Source of the DNA: Acidobacteriota bacterium
GTDB lineage: Bacteria; Acidobacteriota; Terriglobia; Terriglobales; Acidobacteriaceae
Assembly (NCBI GenBank): GCA_021811745.1
Contig: JAJZNH010000832.1
Span: 1 to 9,355, forward strand
DNA length: 9,355 nucleotides
Direction: 5' to 3'
Position 1 is the stretch's first letter. The number at the start of each line of letters is the position of its first letter. Below, one piece after another: positions 5,767 to 9,355 of the stretch. The notes under the pieces were generated by a model. It was not told the DNA's origin. It ran no database searches and saw only the letters and a program-made list of their open reading frames with translations. A program made the position numbers and the translations under genes.

Positions 5767-6807
5767 ATGAGCCTTGGCGACGTCCTGAGCATGCAAATAG
5801 CAACCACACGCGATCCATGGCCCATGCGTCTTTTCCACCGCATTCCTTTTCTGAGCAGCGGGCCGACCAGCATCTTTTCCCCGGAGGCGACGCCGGCGCA
5901 CTCGATCTACGGCCTCTCGGTCTTCGTGATTTCCATAACGTTTGCCATCTTTCTAATTGTTGCCGGGCTCCTCGCGTATGCATTGATCCATTTCCGTCAT
6001 CGCAAGGGCGACTCCGAGATGGAACCGGCACAGCTCTACGGCAGCCAGCAGATCGAGCTTTCGTGGACCGTGATTCCCTTTCTGATCGTGGTTATCCTCT
6101 TTCTGACCACCGCGCGCATCATTGCGGTCACGGAGCGCGCGCGCAAGCCCGCAGACGCGATGGACGTAGTCGTCATCGGGCATCAATTCTGGTGGGAGTA
6201 CCGGTATCCGAAACTGGGAATTGTGACGGCCAACGAGTTGCATATTCCGGTCAGCAATCCGGCCAAGCCCCTGCCCACCTATCTGACCATGTCTTCGGCC
6301 GATGTGGATCACAGCTTCTGGGTGCCGAAGCTGGCCGGGAAGATGGACTTGATTCCCAACAAGGTAAACGTGATGTGGATGGACCCGCACAAGCCGGGCC
6401 TCTACCTGGGCCAGTGCGCGCAATATTGCGGCGTGGAGCACGCGATGATGCTGATCCGCGTCTACGTGGATACGCCGGAGCAGTTCAAGAAATGGATTGC
6501 AGACCAGCAGCGGCCAGCGGTGAATGATCCCGCAGTGGCCGAAGGCAGGCAGATCTTCGAGCATACGGCCTGCATCAGCTGCCACACGGTCAGGGGAACC
6601 GACGCGCATGGAACGTTCGGCCCCGATCTGACGCACCTGGCCAGCCGGGATACGATCGGTTCCGGCATGATCAGGAACACGCCGGAGAACCTGAGGAAAT
6701 GGATCGACGATCCCAACGCAATTAAACCGGGCTGCATGATGCCCAAGATGAATCTGGACGCCCACGACCTGGATGCGGTCACGGCCTACATGGCCTCGCT
6801 GCGCTAA
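5767..6807 (+). CDS. coxB: Cytochrome c oxidase subunit II with fused cytochrome c domain (caa3-type)
   Basis: A 346-aa membrane protein that accepts electrons and passes them to subunit I of a heme-copper oxygen reductase. It has two membrane helices (about 48-77 and 97-120) with the conserved Q-I-E-L-S-W-T-V-I-P lead into the second. The extracytoplasmic cupredoxin domain follows, with CuA ligands H182, C217, C221, H225 and M228 in D-H-S-F-W and C-A-Q-Y-C-G-V-E-H-A-M-M. Q219 replaces the more common Glu, whose ligand is the backbone carbonyl. The C-terminal domain (about 255-346) is a class I cytochrome c with C269-I-S-C-H273 and the probable axial Met M325 in G-C-M-M-P. This fusion defines caa3-type enzymes. 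Start: ATG with AGGAG about 7 nt upstream. The first 40 residues show no typical signal peptide; M9 or M20 are alternative starts. It is the first gene of the oxidase operon and lies 79 nt before subunit I. Confidence 0.96.
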   Translation: MSLGDVLSMQIATTRDPWPMRLFHRIPFLSSGPTSIFSPEATPAHSIYGLSVFVISITFAIFLIVAGLLAYALIHFRHRKGDSEMEPAQLYGSQQIELSWTVIPFLIVVILFLTTARIIAVTERARKPADAMDVVVIGHQFWWEYRYPKLGIVTANELHIPVSNPAKPLPTYLTMSSADVDHSFWVPKLAGKMDLIPNKVNVMWMDPHKPGLYLGQCAQYCGVEHAMMLIRVYVDTPEQFKKWIADQQRPAVNDPAVAEGRQIFEHTACISCHTVRGTDAHGTFGPDLTHLASRDTIGSGMIRNTPENLRKWIDDPNAIKPGCMMPKMNLDAHDLDAVTAYMASLR

Positions 6808-6835
6808 GTCTTTGACCGCGTGATTCTGTGCCCAC

Positions 6836-6868
6836 CCGGAGTCAAGAAAGCATCACTCAGAACTCCGG
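6836..6868 (+). promoter_or_regulatory. Intercistronic hairpin just before the coxA ribosome binding site
   Basis: CCGGAGT (6836-6842) pairs perfectly with ACTCCGG (6862-6868) around a 19-nt loop. It ends a few nt before the GGAAAGGAGAG Shine-Dalgarno (6872-6882) of subunit I. It could affect mRNA stability or translation of coxA; no function is shown. Confidence 0.35.
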
Positions 6869-6886
6869 CACGGAAAGGAGAGACGG

Positions 6887-8569
6887 ATGACACCCACGGC
6901 AATAGCCCACGCTGAGCAACCGGCGCCACCTGCCACAAAGAAGTTGTGGCTCGAGATAGCGCACGATTGGATCACGACCGTGGATCACAAGCGCATCGGG
7001 ATCATGTATATCGTCTATGCGCTGATATTCCTGGTGATTGCCGGCTGCGAGGCGCTGCTGATGCGCATCCAGCTTGCCGTGCCCAATAATCACTTCCTGT
7101 CGCCGGAAGTCTTCAACCGCATGTTCACCATGCACGGCACCACGATGGTGTTCTTTGTGGGCATGCCGATTCTGTTCGGCTTTGGCAACTACCTTGTGCC
7201 GCTGATGATCGGCGCGCGGGACATGGCGTTTCCGCGGCTGAACGCATTCAGCTTCTGGATTTCGGCATTCGGCGGGCTGCTGCTTTACTACAGCTTTATC
7301 GGCGGCGACGGATTGTATGGAATGGGCACGGCGCCCGATGTGGGCTGGTTCGCCTACGCTCCGCTGACGGCCAAACTGTTTTCGCCCGGGCACAACACGG
7401 ACTACTGGATTCTGGGCATCTTTCTGAGCGGCATCGGCAGCGTGGGCACGGCTCTGAACCTGGTGGTGACAACCATCTCGATGCGCTGCAAGGGAATGAC
7501 GATGAGCCGGCTGCCGCTGCTGGCGTGGCTTTACCTGGTCACGTCGGGCATGGTCTTCATCGCGCTGGGGCCGCTGACGGCGGCGCAGCTCATGCTGCTG
7601 CTGGACCGTTTCCTGGGATCGCACTTCTTCGATGTGCAGGCGGGCGGGTCGGCGGTTCTTTGGATGCACTTCTTCTGGATCTTCGGCCATCCGGAGGTCT
7701 ACATCCTCGTGTTGCCCGCGTTTGGCTTTGCCAATGAGATCATCCCGGTCTTCTCCCGCAAGGCGATCTTCGGCTACCCGGCGATGGTGGCGGCGACGGT
7801 GGGGATCGGATTCATCAGCCTGGGCGTGTGGGCACACCACATGTTCACGGTGGGAATGGGCCCGGCAGGCAACACCTTCTTCGCGCTCTCGACGATGCTG
7901 GTTGCCGTACCGACGGGCATTAAGATCTTCAACTGGCTGGCCACGATCTGGGGCGGCAAGATTCACTTTGCGACGCCGATGATGTTCTCGGCTGCATTTC
8001 TCTTCCAGTTTCTGGTCGCAGGCCTGACCGGGATCATGCTCTCCGTCTCGCCCTTCGACTGGCAGCTTGGGAACTCCTACTTTGTGGTGGCTCACTTCCA
8101 CTATGTGCTGGTAGGCGCCATCCTGGTGATGATCTTCGCTGCGTTCTACTACTGGTACCCGAAGATGACGGGGCGGATGCTCAGCGAGCGGCTGGGCAAG
8201 TGGCACTTCTGGCTGTTCTTCATCGGCTTTCATCTCACCTTCGACTTCATGCATGTACCGGGGTTGCTGGGGATGCCGCGGCGCATTTACACCTACCAGG
8301 CCAACCGCGGCTGGGGCCCGTGGAACATGATTGTGAGCATCGGAGCGATCTTCCAGGTGGCAGGCATCCTCTGCTTTGTGTGGAACATGATCCGCTCTTA
8401 TCGCAAGGGCGAGATCGCCGGGCCGGATCCGTGGGATGCCTGGACGCTCGAATGGACGACCTCTTCCCCGCCCCCCGTTTACAACTACGCTGAGGAGCCG
8501 GTGGTGTACAGCCGCCGGCCGCTGTGGGACATCAAGCATCCGAACGATCCGGATTCGAATTACGAGTAG
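6887..8569 (+). CDS. coxA: Cytochrome c oxidase subunit I
   Basis: A 560-aa integral membrane protein with about 12 helices, full length for subunit I. It contains heme a and the heme a3-CuB site where O2 is reduced to water, and it pumps protons. Heme a ligands are H83 (F-T-M-H-G-T-T) and H405; H403 binds heme a3 (A-H-F-H-Y). CuB ligands are H268 in G-H-P-E-V-Y and H317-H318 (W-A-H-H-M-F). Y272 is the cross-linked tyrosine. D-channel residues D112 (A-R-D-M-A-F-P-R) and N119 with the inner E270, and the K-channel K346 (P-T-G-I-K-I-F), mark it as an A1-type pump. The N-terminal T-T-V-D-H-K-R-I-G is also typical. The C-terminus is a hydrophilic tail rich in Pro and Tyr. The start has a strong Shine-Dalgarno (AAAGGAGAG). 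It is followed after 9 nt by subunit III. A long open frame antisense to it is a shadow. Confidence 0.98.
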   Translation: MTPTAIAHAEQPAPPATKKLWLEIAHDWITTVDHKRIGIMYIVYALIFLVIAGCEALLMRIQLAVPNNHFLSPEVFNRMFTMHGTTMVFFVGMPILFGFGNYLVPLMIGARDMAFPRLNAFSFWISAFGGLLLYYSFIGGDGLYGMGTAPDVGWFAYAPLTAKLFSPGHNTDYWILGIFLSGIGSVGTALNLVVTTISMRCKGMTMSRLPLLAWLYLVTSGMVFIALGPLTAAQLMLLLDRFLGSHFFDVQAGGSAVLWMHFFWIFGHPEVYILVLPAFGFANEIIPVFSRKAIFGYPAMVAATVGIGFISLGVWAHHMFTVGMGPAGNTFFALSTMLVAVPTGIKIFNWLATIWGGKIHFATPMMFSAAFLFQFLVAGLTGIMLSVSPFDWQLGNSYFVVAHFHYVLVGAILVMIFAAFYYWYPKMTGRMLSERLGKWHFWLFFIGFHLTFDFMHVPGLLGMPRRIYTYQANRGWGPWNMIVSIGAIFQVAGILCFVWNMIRSYRKGEIAGPDPWDAWTLEWTTSSPPPVYNYAEEPVVYSRRPLWDIKHPNDPDSNYE

Positions 8570-8578
8570 ACGAAAACC

Positions 8579-9175
8579 ATGAGCACAGAGACAGCAATTC
8601 CGATTGATGCAATGGAAGAGTGGCGATTGCCGGATAAGGGCAAGATGGGGATGATCTGCCTCATCATTGCCGAATCGGCGATCTTCACCATCTTCGTCGT
8701 CGCCTACATCTTTTACATGGGCAAGAGCCTGAGCGGTCCGACGCCGGCGCAGGTGCTGCGGCTGCCGATCTTCGCCACGGTGTGCCTGCTGTCGAGCAGT
8801 CTTACCGTGCACTTTGCCGTGACCGCCCTCGACAAGGGGAAGACACGTCTGAGCACGCTGTGGCTGGCGGCGACAGTGTTGCTGGGCGGCATCTTCCTTA
8901 CCAATACCGGCCTGGAGTGGCATGAGCTTATCTATCACGATGGCCTGACGATTCGTACCAACCTGTTCGGGACGACGTTCTACTCGCTGGTTGGGCTGCA
9001 CGCATCGCACGTTCTGGTCGGGCTTGTGATGCTTTGCGTGGCGCTGGCCTTCGGCATCACGGGCAAGCTGGAGAGTCATCATGCGCACCGGCTGGACGCG
9101 CTGTCATATTACTGGCACTTCGTGGACGCGGTTTGGGTGGTCGTCTTCACCGTGGTGTACGTGCTGGGACGATAG
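8579..9175 (+). CDS. coxC: Cytochrome c oxidase subunit III
   Basis: A 198-aa membrane protein with five predicted helices (about 22-46, 60-82, 91-111, 128-157 and 177-197). This is the short form of subunit III that lacks the first two helices of the seven-helix version, as is usual in caa3-type operons. Typical marks are G-L-E-W with E113, G-L-H-A-S-H-V with H141 and H144, and the final W-H-F-V-D-A-V-W-V-V-V-F-T. Subunit III carries no redox centre; it stabilises the complex and supports proton uptake into the D channel. It begins 9 nt after coxA with no clear Shine-Dalgarno, so translation probably depends on coupling to coxA. The 9-nt upstream gap and the 9-nt downstream gap place it firmly inside the operon. 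Confidence 0.96.
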   Translation: MSTETAIPIDAMEEWRLPDKGKMGMICLIIAESAIFTIFVVAYIFYMGKSLSGPTPAQVLRLPIFATVCLLSSSLTVHFAVTALDKGKTRLSTLWLAATVLLGGIFLTNTGLEWHELIYHDGLTIRTNLFGTTFYSLVGLHASHVLVGLVMLCVALAFGITGKLESHHAHRLDALSYYWHFVDAVWVVVFTVVYVLGR

Positions 9176-9184
9176 GAGGGCACA

Positions 9185-9355
9185 GTGCAGGAGACGCAAA
9201 CAAGATCGAGCACAACGGAACGCACAAAAATTGTGCATCTGCCCGAGCCGACAGCCTGGCCGATGGTGCTGGCCTTCGGGATCACGCTGTGTCTGGCGGG
9301 CATGGTGACGACCTTTGCGCTCACGGTTCTTGGCCTGGTGCTGGCGGTAGCGGCA
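9185..9355 (+). CDS. Small membrane protein of the cox operon, 3'-truncated by the window end (putative subunit IV-like)
   Basis: The first 57 codons of a gene that runs off the window. It starts with GTG at 9185, preceded by AGGAGGG (9174-9180), which overlaps the coxC stop codon TAG. No ATG is better placed. After about 16 polar residues comes V-H-L-P-E-P-T-A-W-P-M-V-L-A-F-G, leading into a long hydrophobic stretch that likely forms one or two membrane helices (about residues 26-57). I recall proteins with this H-L-P-x-P-T-x-W-P lead following subunit III in acidobacterial and related oxidase operons, often annotated as subunit IV or hypothetical. The position fits a small accessory subunit, but the function is inferred from place and hydrophobicity only. 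Confidence 0.65.
   Translation, partial: MQETQTRSSTTERTKIVHLPEPTAWPMVLAFGITLCLAGMVTTFALTVLGLVLAVAA

Noticed and set aside
5625..6527. A 300-codon + strand frame overlapping coxB
   Set aside because: It is out of frame with coxB, whose CuA and heme c motifs prove the correct frame. It has low complexity and no ribosome binding site.
6857..9088. A 743-codon open frame on the - strand opposite coxA and coxC
   Set aside because: Its product is rich in His, Arg, Gln and Asp with no domain or membrane segment, and it is exactly antisense to two unmistakable oxidase genes. It arises from the codon bias of the real strand.

Overview
The window looks like a chromosomal segment from a GC-rich bacterium, most likely an Acidobacteriota (Terriglobia-type) member. 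I infer this from the mix of protein families: tandem DUF190 proteins, a DUF6526-like membrane protein next to a secreted protein of a type I associate with that phylum, and a caa3-type cytochrome oxidase operon ending in a small 'HLPEPTAWP' membrane protein. No rRNA, tRNA or other taxonomic marker is present, so the assignment is tentative. All convincing genes are on the + strand.

Layout: (1) 1-142, the last 46 codons of a HlyC/CorC-type CBS/transporter-associated protein. (2) 247-1980, an IlvD/Edd-family iron-sulfur dehydratase, closer in motifs to sugar-acid (aldonate) dehydratases than to the branched-chain enzyme. (3) 1981-2301, a non-coding gap with small hairpins. (4) 2302-3410, a two-gene operon carrying three DUF190 (PII-like fold) units, two fused and one alone. 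(5) 3411-3889, a gene-free stretch rich in inverted repeats and palindromes. (6) 3890-5399, a secreted protein with a His...Asn-Asn-Cys arrangement suggestive of a permuted NlpC/P60-like fold, overlapping by 8 nt a DUF6526-like two-TM membrane protein. (7) 5400-5766, a regulatory gap with a probable extended -10 promoter and a strong leader hairpin. (8) 5767-9355, a cytochrome c oxidase operon: subunit II with fused cytochrome c, subunit I, subunit III and the start of a small membrane protein that runs off the window.

The oxidase genes form a coherent respiratory unit. Subunit II takes electrons through its C-terminal heme c and CuA centre, subunit I reduces O2 at heme a3-CuB and pumps protons (D- and K-channel residues are present), and subunit III and the small protein are accessory. 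The other genes have no obvious link to the oxidase. The least explained parts are the triple DUF190 cassette without a visible crcB, the secreted Cys-His protein coupled to a membrane partner, and the structured intergenic DNA between them. I did not find convincing evidence of a wholly new system, and no CRISPR, insertion sequence or phage feature was seen.
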